A stretch of DNA of 64,000 nt from Helicobacter suis (GTDB taxonomy: Bacteria; Campylobacterota; Campylobacteria; Campylobacterales; Helicobacteraceae): assembly GCF_902196135.1 (NCBI RefSeq), contig NZ_CABIKE010000005.1, positions 1-64,000 of the forward strand, written 5' to 3'. Under the pieces are notes generated by a model. It made no database searches. It was not told where the DNA came from and worked only from the letters and a program-made list of their open reading frames with translations. The translations under genes and the position numbers were made by a program. Within the stretch, counting starts at the first letter, position 1. Each line of letters opens with the position of its first letter. This document shows positions 18,561-27,047 of the stretch, in pieces.

Positions 18561-20210
18561 CTACATCATGCCACCCATACCTCCCATACCACCCATGCCG
18601 CCCATATCAGGTACAGCCGGAGTAGCGGGTTTTTCTTCTTTAACTTCATGCACAGTGGCCTCAGTTGTAAGAAGCAAACTAGAAACAGAAACCGCATTTT
18701 GTAAAGCAATGCGGGCTACTTTAAGCGGATCAATAATGCCGGCTTTAAACATGTCCACATATTCGCCATTGCTTGCATTAAAACCAAAATGCGCTTCTTT
18801 ATGTTTTTCTACTTCATTGACCACCACCCCGCGATCATAACCGGCATTGGCTGCAATTTGGGCTAAAGGGGCTTTAATGGCGCGTTTAATGATTTCATAG
18901 CCTACTTTTTCATCTTCTTGTAATTCTAAATGCACTTTTTGGGCTGCACGGATTAAAGCCGCACCCCCGCCAATAACAATGCCTTCTTCAACAGCAGCTT
19001 TAGTTGCAGAAAGCGCATCATCTACGCGATCTTTTTTCTCTTTCATTTCTACTTCAGAAGCCGCGCCCACTTTAATCACAGCCACGCCTCCGCTAAGTTT
19101 GGCTAGCCTTTCTTGGAGTTTTTCGCGATCATAGTCGCTAGTGGTAGCCTCAATTTGAGTCCTAATTTGAGCAATGCGATCTTTAACCGCATGGGCTTTA
19201 CCTTTGCCATCTACGATCGTGGTGTTATCTTTATCAATAACAATCCGTGCCGCCACACCTAAATCCTCTACGCTGGCATTTTCTAAGGTTTTGCCCAGTT
19301 CCTCAGAAATAACTTCTCCGCCGGTTAAAATAGCAATGTCTTTAAGCATTTCTTTTCTGCGATCGCCAAATCCGGGGGCTTTAACAGCGGCTACATTGAG
19401 CACACCTCTAAGTTTATTCACAACCAAAGTTGTAAGCGCCTCGCCCTCAATGTCTTCAGCGATAATTAAAAGAGGTTTGCCCTCCTTCATAGTGCGCTCT
19501 AATAGAGGCAAAATATCTTTCATGCTAGAAATTTTCTTATCGGTTAAAAGAATGTAGGCGTTTTCTAGTTGGGTGGTCATCTTTTCAGCATTGGTTACAA
19601 AATAAGGGGAGAGATAGCCACGATCAAATTGCATGCCCTCTACCACATCTAATTCATCTTCAATTCCTTTGGCTTCCTCTACGGTGATCACGCCGTCTTT
19701 GCCCACTTTTTCCATCGCATCGGCAATGAGCTTGCCAATTTTTTCATCAGAGTTAGCCGAAATAGTGGCTACTTGGGTGATTTCCTCTTTCCCGCCTACT
19801 TTTTTACTAGCCTTTTTAAGTTCAGCAATAATAGCCTCGCTGGCTTTATCCATGCCTCGTTTAACTTCAATAGGATTAGCCCCCGCTGTAATGTTGCGCA
19901 GACCTTCTTTAAAAATGCTGTAAGCTAGCACGGTAGCAGTTGTAGTGCCATCTCCAGCAGCATCGGCGGTTTTACTAGCCACTTCCTTAACCAGTTGTGC
20001 GCCCATATTAGCCACAGGGCAGGATAGCTCAATTTCTTTAGCCACGCTCACACCGTCTTTGGTAATGCTAGGCGCGCCATAGCTTTTTTGAATGAGCACA
20101 TTGCGCCCGCGGGGGCCCATTGTAACTTTCACCGCGTCGTTGAGTTGCTTTACGCCTTCAAAAAGTTTACTGCGCGCACTGTCTGAAAACTTGATCTCTT
20201 TAGTTGCCAT
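18561..20210 (-). CDS. groEL: Chaperonin GroEL (Hsp60)
   Basis: The 549-aa chaperonin subunit forms the double-ring folding chamber with GroES. The sequence is full length and typical: [19 protein letters not shown] start, [10 protein letters not shown] and [13 protein letters not shown]-binding motifs, a GGG.AL region, and the flexible C-terminal tail of repeated GGM units ending in MM. In Helicobacter the protein (HspB) is also found on the surface and is associated with urease. It follows groES with about 60 bases between them and shares its promoter and CIRCE-like operator. Confidence 0.98.
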   Translation of the reverse strand: MATKEIKFSDSARSKLFEGVKQLNDAVKVTMGPRGRNVLIQKSYGAPSITKDGVSVAKEIELSCPVANMGAQLVKEVASKTADAAGDGTTTATVLAYSIFKEGLRNITAGANPIEVKRGMDKASEAIIAELKKASKKVGGKEEITQVATISANSDEKIGKLIADAMEKVGKDGVITVEEAKGIEDELDVVEGMQFDRGYLSPYFVTNAEKMTTQLENAYILLTDKKISSMKDILPLLERTMKEGKPLLIIAEDIEGEALTTLVVNKLRGVLNVAAVKAPGFGDRRKEMLKDIAILTGGEVISEELGKTLENASVEDLGVAARIVIDKDNTTIVDGKGKAHAVKDRIAQIRTQIEATTSDYDREKLQERLAKLSGGVAVIKVGAASEVEMKEKKDRVDDALSATKAAVEEGIVIGGGAALIRAAQKVHLELQEDEKVGYEIIKRAIKAPLAQIAANAGYDRGVVVNEVEKHKEAHFGFNASNGEYVDMFKAGIIDPLKVARIALQNAVSVSSLLLTTEATVHEVKEEKPATPAVPDMGGMGGMGGMGGMM

Positions 20211-20269
20211 GGTTTGTCCTTTTTAAAATTTTAATGTGATAACACCTTTTTTAAGGTGCGTAGAAAAAA

Positions 20270-20605
20270 CTAATGGTTGTGGTGGCTATGGCTCTCGTGC
20301 TTATTGCCCTTGTGTTCTCCATGTCCGTTGTGATGTGAATCTACTATGCCTAAAACATCTTCTAAATCCAAAACGATAAATTCTTTATCGCCTAAAACAA
20401 TCTCGCTACCTTTGTATTTGCCAAAGGCCACTACATCGCCCTCTTTGAGGTATTTATGTTCCTCGCTAACTTTGTGGCTGACAGCCTTCACTACACCCAT
20501 TTGGGGTTTTTCTTTGGCGTTATCTGGAATGATAATGCCAGAGGGTGTTTTCTTTTCTTCCTCTAGTCTTTCAACTAGCACTCTTTCGCCAAGTGGCTTA
20601 AACAT
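20270..20605 (-). CDS. groES: Co-chaperonin GroES with a histidine-rich C-terminal extension
   Basis: The first 87 or so residues form the ordinary GroES lid ([17 protein letters not shown], the mobile loop [16 protein letters not shown], and [14 protein letters not shown]). About 24 extra residues follow, nine of them histidine ([11 protein letters not shown] and SHSHHNH). H. pylori GroES (HspA) has a comparable extension that binds nickel and supports urease and hydrogenase maturation. The H. pylori tail as I recall it also holds cysteine pairs, whereas none is visible here. Nickel storage or delivery is therefore inferred. The gene leads the groESL operon and sits 23 bases downstream of a CIRCE-like element. 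Confidence 0.96.
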   Translation of the reverse strand: MFKPLGERVLVERLEEEKKTPSGIIIPDNAKEKPQMGVVKAVSHKVSEEHKYLKEGDVVAFGKYKGSEIVLGDKEFIVLDLEDVLGIVDSHHNGHGEHKGNKHESHSHHNH

Positions 20606-20627
20606 GGAAACTCCTTTTTTGCAAAAA

Positions 20628-20654
20628 TTAGCACTTAAAAAATTTAAGTGCCAC
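20628..20654 (-). promoter_or_regulatory. CIRCE-like HrcA operator
   Basis: Arms TTAGCACTT (20628-20636) and AAGTGCCAC (20646-20654) are separated by exactly nine A/T bases. They match the architecture of CIRCE (TTAGCACTC-N9-GAGTGCTAA) with changes at the inner and outer ends. It lies between the groES -10 box and start codon, where HrcA repression acts. Confidence 0.75.
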
Positions 20655-20655
20655 G

Positions 20656-20684
20656 ATTTTAGCTAAATATTGCCAAAAAGTCAA
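20656..20684 (-). promoter_or_regulatory. groESL promoter (-35 TTGACT, 17-bp spacer, -10 TAAAAT)
   Basis: Read on the minus strand, TTGACT (20684-20679) and TAAAAT (20661-20656) are separated by 17 bases, a textbook vegetative promoter. The CIRCE-like element starts directly after the -10. A repressor bound there would block initiation. Confidence 0.75.
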
Positions 20685-20834
20685 GACTTTTACTCAAACT
20701 AAAATATTTTTATAAATATATCTTAGCCGTATAGACTAAAGATTTATATTACACTCAATATAAATTTTTTGATAACAGCCACTTTGTTTAATCCATTAGT
20801 TAAAATCAAAGTTTTATGTGCTACATTCCAAATT

Positions 20835-22484
20835 ATGATCAGCCAGGAGTCTTTAGAACAACTCAAACAAGTAGCAGACATTGTAGAGGTTGTGCAAAGT
20901 TACATTGATTTAAAAAAAGTGGGTAGCAATTACCGGGCTATCTGCCCTTTCCATGATGAAAAAACCCCTAGTTTTATGATCAACCCCTCCCGCAATTCCT
21001 TTAGGTGTTATGGTTGCTCTAAGGCGGGTAATGCCATCACCTTTGTGATGGAATATGAAAAGTTAGATTTTATAAGCGCGGTGCAAAAGCTAGCCCACAT
21101 GTTTAATTTGCCCTTAGAATACACTACAGAGCAAAAACAAACCCTGCCCTCCACAGATTTATTAGAAAAAATCGCCCAGTGTTACCAGATTCAACTTAAA
21201 AAACACCCTTTGGTTTTGGATTATTTAAAACAAAGAGGGCTTAAAGAGGAGTCTATCAAGACTTTTAATTTAGGGTTTTGTACTCCCCAAAGTGTTTTAG
21301 ATTTTATAAACCAAGAAAAGCTAGATTATCAGGCGCTACTTAACTTTGGAGTATTAGGCGAAGAGAATGGTAGTTACTTTGTCCGTTTTGGTAAACGGCT
21401 TATGTTTCCTATCCATAACCCTAATGGTAAAATGGTGGGCTTTGGCGGGCGGATTTTACAAGATAATCCCGGCACAGCTAAGTACATTAATTCCCCCCAA
21501 ACCGTGCTGTTTAATAAATCTAAACTACTTTATGGTTACTTCCAAGCCCGCGAGGCTATTTTTAAAACCAAGCAAATTATCCTTACAGAGGGCTATTTAG
21601 ATGTGATCTTACTCCAGCAGGCTGGCTTTAAAACAGCTGTAGCTACTTTAGGAACGGCTTTAACAGAAACACATATTCCTATTTTAAATCGGGGTGATCC
21701 GTCCGTGATCTTGCTTTATGATGGCGATGAAGCGGGATATTTAGCGGCTTTAAGAGCGAGTAAAATCCTCTCTTTGGAGCTTAAAAGAGGGGGTGTGGTG
21801 CTTTTAAACAATGCATTAGATCCAGCCGACATGATTGCTCAAGGTAAAAGTGCAGAACTTAAAGCGCTTTTGGATAAACCTATCCCCTTTATTGAATTTG
21901 TCCTAAAAGGTCTTGTAAAACCCTATTTTTTAAGCGATGCCTTGCAAAAACAAAAGGCTTTTAAAGAAGTACAAACCTTTTTACATGGCTTGCCTCAAGT
22001 GTTGCAGGAGGAATATAGGCCTATGGCAGCCTCTCTTTTAAAACTCCCAAGAAATGCCTTTACTTTGAAAAAAAACTCCCTACCCCGGATGCAAGCAGCA
22101 GAACGGCTTATTAAAAATCCGCTTGAGGAGATTTTAATTAAATACATGGCCTTACACCCAGAACTTTTAAAGCAAGCCAAAAATTATATCCACCCTGAAA
22201 CTTTTGAGCACTGCGCGCAGGAATTTAACACCCTTTGCTTAGGGGAGGAAAGTGCACAAGTTTTAAATATCAAGTTAGATAATCGCCTACCTACCCTTTC
22301 TGAGAACTTTGAGCAGGATTTTAAAGCCCAACTTCTTTTATTTATCAAGCGCCATTGTCAAAGAAGAATTGAAGAGACTAATTACCTCAACAAAGAGCTT
22401 AACCCGCAAGAAAGGCTAGAAATTCTAGTAAAATGGCGGACTAAATTACAACAGATCAACAAAGGAGAGTTAGTTCAGATATGA
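20835..22484 (+). CDS. dnaG: DNA primase DnaG
   Basis: DnaG makes RNA primers for replication. The protein (549 aa from the ATG at 20835) has the N-terminal zinc finger (CPFHDEKTPSF, then CYGCSKAGNAITF), the TOPRIM catalytic core with EGYLDVILL, YDGDEAG and the DPAD segment, and a helicase-binding C-terminal region. An in-frame upstream start at 20769 would add 22 residues not seen in the family. MISQESLEQLKQVADIVEVV is the usual type of beginning. dnaG beside and divergent from groES is the H. pylori arrangement (HP0010-HP0013). The stop overlaps the next gene by four bases. Confidence 0.95.
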   Translation: MISQESLEQLKQVADIVEVVQSYIDLKKVGSNYRAICPFHDEKTPSFMINPSRNSFRCYGCSKAGNAITFVMEYEKLDFISAVQKLAHMFNLPLEYTTEQKQTLPSTDLLEKIAQCYQIQLKKHPLVLDYLKQRGLKEESIKTFNLGFCTPQSVLDFINQEKLDYQALLNFGVLGEENGSYFVRFGKRLMFPIHNPNGKMVGFGGRILQDNPGTAKYINSPQTVLFNKSKLLYGYFQAREAIFKTKQIILTEGYLDVILLQQAGFKTAVATLGTALTETHIPILNRGDPSVILLYDGDEAGYLAALRASKILSLELKRGGVVLLNNALDPADMIAQGKSAELKALLDKPIPFIEFVLKGLVKPYFLSDALQKQKAFKEVQTFLHGLPQVLQEEYRPMAASLLKLPRNAFTLKKNSLPRMQAAERLIKNPLEEILIKYMALHPELLKQAKNYIHPETFEHCAQEFNTLCLGEESAQVLNIKLDNRLPTLSENFEQDFKAQLLLFIKRHCQRRIEETNYLNKELNPQERLEILVKWRTKLQQINKGELVQI

Positions 22485-23539
22485 AAGCATTAGCCCTTTT
22501 TAGCGGAGGATTGGATAGTTTACTCTCTATGCACCTAGTGGCCTCACAGGGAATAGAAGTGATTGCCTTACACTTTAATATTGGCTTTGGAGGCAATAAG
22601 GATAAATTAGAATATTTACAAAATGCCACTAAGCAAATTGGGGTAGAATTGTTGCTTTGTGATATCCGCGAGCAGTTTTTTAACGAGGTGTTGTTTAGCC
22701 CAAAATATGGTTATGGGAAGTATTTTAACCCTTGTATTGATTGCCATGCCAACATGTTTAAACAGGCCTTTTATAAACTTTTAGAACTCAAAGCAGATTT
22801 TGTGATCAGTGGGGAGGTTTTAGGGCAAAGACCTAAGAGTCAGCGCAGGGAAGCTATGGATCAAGTTAAAAAGCTAGTACGCGCCTTTGGAGAACAAAGC
22901 TGTTTTGATGCATTGCTTGATCGCAGTGGTCAGGATACAAATAAACCCCAGTTTTTAGATCAACTGCTTTTAAGACCCATGAGCGCTAAACTCTTAGAAC
23001 CTAGTTTTATGGAAAAACAAGGGTGGGTGGATCGCAACCAACTATTAGATGTACAAGGGCGTAGCCGTGTATACCAGCTTGAGAGGGTGAAAGAACTAGG
23101 CTTAAAATATTATGAAAAACCCGGCGGGGGGTGTTTGCTCACCGATTTAAGCGTGAGTCAAAAACTCAAAGATTTACAAGCCCACCGCCAAGCTACTAAG
23201 CAAGAAATGGTGGTTCAAGATAGCGTATTAGTCAAGGTAGGCCGTTATATGGTGGTGGGCAATACACGGGTGATTGTGGCTAGAAATGAGATAGAAAATA
23301 GCAAACTAGACACACAACACCCCTTAATGGATAAAATAGAGCTACGCAGTTGCAAGGGGCCACTTGGTTTGGTAGAAAAATGTGCCAGTACAGAGGAAAA
23401 AATTTTAGCAGCTCAGATTGTGCTTGGCTATGGCAAAAGTACACCTAATCAGGTTTATGAGGTACAAGTAGGCGATCTGGCTTTTGAAGTGTCCCCCTTA
23501 AGTCGCAAGAAAGCCCAACAATATTTATTTTTACACTGA
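22481..23539 (+). CDS. PP-loop ATPase, thiouridylase-like (HP0013-type)
   Basis: A 352-aa protein with the PP-loop ATP pyrophosphatase signature SGGLDSLLSM at residues 8-17, an adenylate-forming fold resembling MnmA and ThiI. A CIDCHANMF segment near residue 88 could supply thiol chemistry, and GEVLGQRPKSQRR and a PGGGCLLTD motif follow. Homologues are commonly annotated as tRNA-thiolation enzymes, but the exact tRNA and position are not established from sequence. It overlaps the dnaG stop by four bases (ATGA), indicating translational coupling. It is followed 11 bases later by a conserved gene, matching the HP0012-HP0013 order. Confidence 0.8.
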   Translation: MKALALFSGGLDSLLSMHLVASQGIEVIALHFNIGFGGNKDKLEYLQNATKQIGVELLLCDIREQFFNEVLFSPKYGYGKYFNPCIDCHANMFKQAFYKLLELKADFVISGEVLGQRPKSQRREAMDQVKKLVRAFGEQSCFDALLDRSGQDTNKPQFLDQLLLRPMSAKLLEPSFMEKQGWVDRNQLLDVQGRSRVYQLERVKELGLKYYEKPGGGCLLTDLSVSQKLKDLQAHRQATKQEMVVQDSVLVKVGRYMVVGNTRVIVARNEIENSKLDTQHPLMDKIELRSCKGPLGLVEKCASTEEKILAAQIVLGYGKSTPNQVYEVQVGDLAFEVSPLSRKKAQQYLFLH

Positions 23540-23550
23540 AAGGAGCATGG

Positions 23551-24411
23551 ATGCAAGATTTTATTGGTTTAGGGGTGGTGGGCAATTTTGCAGGACACTT
23601 AGAACAAGCAGGCGAGTCGGATAATTTTATAAATATCCGCATGAAACATGTAGAAAAAGACGCGCCTAAAGGGCTTTTCCCCTTTTATATTCCGCATGCA
23701 AAGGGGTATTTAGGGCGTTATTGTTTGGATAATGAATGGGTGATTTTACCAGATGATTTAAGTCTAAATGCCCAAGCAGAGCCAGAAATCGCGCTAGAGT
23801 GTGAGGTGGTGTATAATAAAGAGCAAGAGGTGGAAAAAATTATCCCGCATTATTTCATGGCTTTTAACGATGCCTCAATCCGCAATCTTAAAGCCACTAG
23901 ACTTTCAGCTAAAAAGAATTTTTCTAGGGCTTCTAAAGGCGTGGGGGCTAGATTACCCATTGATCGTTTTGTTTATGGCGGGGTGTGTAATGATTACTCC
24001 ATTGCCTCTTTTTTAACACGAGATGGGCAAACCCATATGTATGGCGAAAATTCCAAACTCACTAAATACGAGTACTTTTATGAAAAACTTTTAAACTGGA
24101 TTGTAGAGATGCTTAATACGCAAGAAGATGTAGGAAGTTTAGAAAATCTTAAAGAGGTGTTAGGCTCTTGTAATTATCCTTCTAAAATGCTAGTGGCCAT
24201 TGGCGCTACTCCTTATATGCCCTTTGGACAAGAAAACTTTTTAAAACAAGATGATGTGATCACAATCATTGCTTATAACCACCGTCGCTACGGCATTGAA
24301 AAACTCTTAGATATGACTGCTTCTAATGAATTGCTCACCAATCCTTTAGCAGACACTTCTATCATACAACAAAAGATCGCCCTAGAGAGTGGCGATTGGC
24401 TACCGATTTAG
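23551..24411 (+). CDS. Conserved protein of the fumarylacetoacetase-like type (DUF5718-like)
   Basis: A 286-aa cytosolic protein with no signal peptide or membrane segment. It opens with QDFIGLGVVGNFAGHLEQAGE and contains EPEIALECEVVY, which resembles the metal-binding E-x-E strand pattern of the fumarylacetoacetase fold. I associate the family with Epsilonproteobacteria (DUF5718), but no reaction is known to me. It starts 11 bases after the thiouridylase-like gene behind an AAAGGAG ribosome site, so both are likely cotranscribed with dnaG. Confidence 0.7.
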   Translation: MQDFIGLGVVGNFAGHLEQAGESDNFINIRMKHVEKDAPKGLFPFYIPHAKGYLGRYCLDNEWVILPDDLSLNAQAEPEIALECEVVYNKEQEVEKIIPHYFMAFNDASIRNLKATRLSAKKNFSRASKGVGARLPIDRFVYGGVCNDYSIASFLTRDGQTHMYGENSKLTKYEYFYEKLLNWIVEMLNTQEDVGSLENLKEVLGSCNYPSKMLVAIGATPYMPFGQENFLKQDDVITIIAYNHRRYGIEKLLDMTASNELLTNPLADTSIIQQKIALESGDWLPI

Positions 24412-24514
24412 TATTATTTTTAAATAAAGAAAGCACACAATCTTCTATATTTAAAAAATAATTAAGAGAAATTAGCGTAAAATGGCGACTAGATATACAT
24501 AATGGAGAATGAAC

Positions 24515-24877
24515 ATGAAACTAAAAAAGAATCTGGATTTGCACCAGGAATTTAACAAACTGAAGGCTGAGTATTTGCAACAAGAAGCAACTTATGCGAC
24601 TTATCTAAAAAAGAGTAAGAAACAGCTTTATGGCTGTAAGGATATTTCAGCCCGCTACCAATTTTTTGTTAATCGTTGCCAAGCTTATAAACCCCTCAAT
24701 GATGTTTACATGAGTTTAAGACTTGTGTCTAAGCGCTGTAAAATTAGCATGCAATCTATCCGTGAGTCCTTTGAAAAATTTCGCCGTACCCATAACAATA
24801 CCCTCACTTCTATCCGCCGTTACGAAGCCAAAATCCAAAAAATCAAAGAAGGTAAAAGCCCTTCAGATTGGAGTTAA
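24515..24877 (+). CDS. Small basic helical protein, unknown
   Basis: A 120-aa lysine-rich protein that should be almost entirely alpha-helical (MKLKKNLDLHQEFNKLKAEY at the start, then EKFRRTHNNTL and RYEAKIQKIKEG near the end). A coiled coil is likely. No signal peptide and no recognised domain. I chose the second ATG (24515) because GGAG is then at the right distance; the frame opens two codons earlier. Its stop overlaps the end of the convergent selD by four bases. The product is not assignable. Confidence 0.6.
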   Translation: MKLKKNLDLHQEFNKLKAEYLQQEATYATYLKKSKKQLYGCKDISARYQFFVNRCQAYKPLNDVYMSLRLVSKRCKISMQSIRESFEKFRRTHNNTLTSIRRYEAKIQKIKEGKSPSDWS

Positions 24878-25881
24878 AAAAGTATAAGGGGGGGGCTTTT
24901 TCTGGGCACGCATTGCCCTATTATCTGCGCCTCTATCCCTTCATCTTTTAAAATTTGTACGCATTCTTTAGCCTCGTTTTCTTTTAAAGTGGCTAATAAC
25001 CCCCCAGAGGTTTGGGCATCATAAAAAAGAATCTCGGGTAAAGAGGTGTGGCTTAAAACTTGATTGCTTAAAGCTTTTTGATTGGCTACACTGCCCCCCG
25101 GATACACCCCCTGCCTAGCTAATTCTAGCGCCCCTTCTAAAAGTAAAATAGAGGCGCTTTCTATTTCTATAGAGATAGAGGGGTTTAACATTTGGCTTAC
25201 ATGCCCAAGTAATCCAAATCCGGTTACATCTGTGCAAGCGTGTACACTAAATTTTTGCAAAATCTCCATCGCCTTAACATTTAAAGTTGCCATGCTAATA
25301 AGAGCATGAGAAGCGTTAGCAATTACCCTTCTTTTTAAAGCGGTGGTGATGATCCCACTGCCTAGAGGTTTAGTTAAAACCAGCACATCGCCTATTTCTG
25401 CTGTATTGTTGCGCCAAAGCTCTTTTAAAACCACCCCCGTAACACTCAAACCAAATTTTTGCTCTAAATCGCTTAAACTATGCCCCCCCAAAAGAGAACA
25501 GCCACACTCATTTAATTTATCTAAAGAGCCCTGCAAAATTGCCTGTACACTCTCTTTACTCACCCGTTCTTGATCCCAAGCTAAAATACTAAGCGCACTT
25601 AAAGCGCGCGCACCCTTAGCAAACACATCGCTTAAAGCGTTGGCGGTGGCTATTTGCCCATATAGGTACGGATCATCTACCACCGGTGGGATCACATCTA
25701 CACTTTGCACGAGTAAAGATCCCCCAACCTGCAAAGCGCCACAATCATCATTATCGCTAAAATCTAACAATACACCCGGAGCGCGGGGCTGTTTAAGAGG
25801 GGCTGTGATTTGTTTGAGATCTGCCAGACCTACCTTAGCCGCTCAACCCGCACAACGCACAAACTGAGTCAATGCCTCCAT
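24874..25881 (-). CDS. selD: Selenide, water dikinase SelD containing selenocysteine
   Basis: SelD makes selenophosphate from selenide and ATP, the selenium donor for selenocysteine. An ATG-only reading starts at 25770 and misses the active site. From the ATG at 25881, with AGGAG eight bases upstream, the sequence reads MEALTQFVRCAG, then UGA (25845-25843), then AAKVGLADLKQ and continues in frame to the ordinary SelD body (GGSLLVQSVDVIPP, LLGGHSLSD, CTDVTGFGLLGH, DAQTSGGLL). The UGA falls exactly where the catalytic Cys/Sec precedes the essential Lys in SelD (C/U-x-x-K), so it encodes selenocysteine 13. Total 335 residues. The cell must therefore have SelA, SelB and selC elsewhere. Confidence 0.92.
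25817..25845 (-). promoter_or_regulatory. Selenocysteine UGA with candidate SECIS hairpin
   Basis: On the transcript the UGA (25845-25843) is followed eleven bases later by AGGUCU (25831-25826), a GGC loop and AGAUCU (25822-25817), a six-pair stem including one G-U pair. Bacterial SECIS elements lie just downstream of the UGA and recruit SelB. The position fits, but the exact SelB contacts cannot be judged by eye. Confidence 0.55.
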
Positions 25882-25993
25882 TTTATCTCCTCAAGAATCC
25901 TCATTATCTCACATTTGCCTTAATTTTATACAAATCTTTATCCGGTTAGAATAAACGAAAATTTTATTAAAGGAAAATCGTGTCGCTTTCTAA

Positions 25994-26876
25994 ATGGAAA
26001 GAAAAATTTTTACTCACCCTTTATTCATTATTCTAAGAGAATGCCCTTTTTATGAGCGCATTTTAGAAGGAATTGTTACCCATATCCGTGATAAATACGG
26101 CAAACTCGTAGATGTGGGGGCTAACATTGGTGATTCGGCTGTGTTTTCTCTGATTAAAGGGGGTTCTTACTTGCTTGTAGAGGGGGCTTTAGAGTATGCT
26201 ACCTTAATTGAGAACAACTTACGCCATAATGTTAAAAGCCGTCTTTATACAGATGCCAATCCGCCCCGCTTAGTCAAAAGGTACTACACTAAAAATTATG
26301 AGGGTCAAGAAGATCAAAGTTTTCTGGTTTATGCTGGATTTTTAGGAGAGGGGGATTTATCAAACTATCAGTTGCAACTCCTAGAAAATGGAAGTGCCAA
26401 ACTCATCGATCGCAACACAACAACACAACAACACAACAACACACGCTTGATAGCCTCTTAGCAGAATGTGGCTTTGTTCCTAATTTTATTAAGATTGATA
26501 CCGATGGCTTTGACTTTAAGATACTACGCGGTGCTTATAAGACTCTAAAAGATAATAAACCTGTACTTTTCTTTGAGTGGGATTATGTCCATCTTGCTAA
26601 TCAATCCGAAGTGGCTTTAAGCATCTTTGCTTTTCTCTCTAATTTGGGCTCAAGTTGGTTATTTTTGATAATTATGGCCATTTGCTCTGTGTACTTTCTA
26701 CTCAAGATACTTCCAATCTTTCAACTCTCATGGATTACACCAGATATAAGCAAAGATGTATCCCCTACTACGATGTACTGGCCTTGCACAAAGAGAGTCT
26801 TTTTGATATTGAAGAGTATAGAAAAACCTACTGGTCTAACCCCTATTTTTACGAAAGACACCCCGATCTTCTCTAA
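25994..26876 (+). pseudogene. FkbM-family methyltransferase, frameshifted (possibly phase-variable)
   Basis: Three frames together encode one protein. The first (25994-26461) has the SAM-binding block LVDVGANIGDSAVF. The second (about 26443-26645) continues LDSLLAECGFVPNFIKID and TDGFDFKILRGAYKTL, typical of FkbM methyltransferases. The third (26655-26876) gives LVIFDNYGHLLCVLSTQD and the C terminus. The first break lies in an 8-bp tandem repeat (26413-26444); loss of one unit would restore frame. The second lies at GGG 26646-26648, where one added G restores frame. The true start may be GTG at 25980 behind AAAGGA, implying another early shift. FkbM enzymes often methylate surface glycans. 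As read here the gene is off. Confidence 0.8.
26413..26444 (+). repeat. Tandem 8-bp repeat CAACACAA (3.9 copies) inside fkbM
   Basis: Perfect units occupy 26413-26420, 26421-26428 and 26429-26436, and a fourth differs in its last base (CAACACAC, 26437-26444). Eight is not a multiple of three, so slippage moves the reading frame, the usual design of a phase-variable gene. Confidence 0.85.
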
Positions 26877-27047
26877 ACTATAAAGAGATTAGGGTGTATA
26901 AGCAACAAGCAAAATCAAAGTCTAGTTACAGTCAAAATGGATTACCAAACTTATTTTATTTGTAATACAACACACACCAACAACGACACAAGAAGTGCCC
27001 TTTTTATTTAAAGCCTTCAAAGTAATTTATCTGACAAATGGCAGTGA

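Noticed and set aside
18541-18561. Hairpin after groEL as an intrinsic terminator
   Set aside because: The stem-like C and G runs are not followed by a clear T-run on the minus strand.
24888-24896. G8 tract near the 3' end of selD as a phase-variation switch
   Set aside because: It affects only the last few residues of SelD, and the frame is intact; the selD and flanking stops make switching unlikely to matter.
26413-26444. Short regularly spaced repeats suggestive of a CRISPR array
   Set aside because: The units are 8 bp, directly adjacent and lie inside a coding frame; there are no spacers.
26611-26883. Plus-strand ORF of 90 aa with a membrane-like profile
   Set aside because: Its hydrophobic look comes from reading the fkbM sequence across the second frameshift; the real protein continues in another frame.
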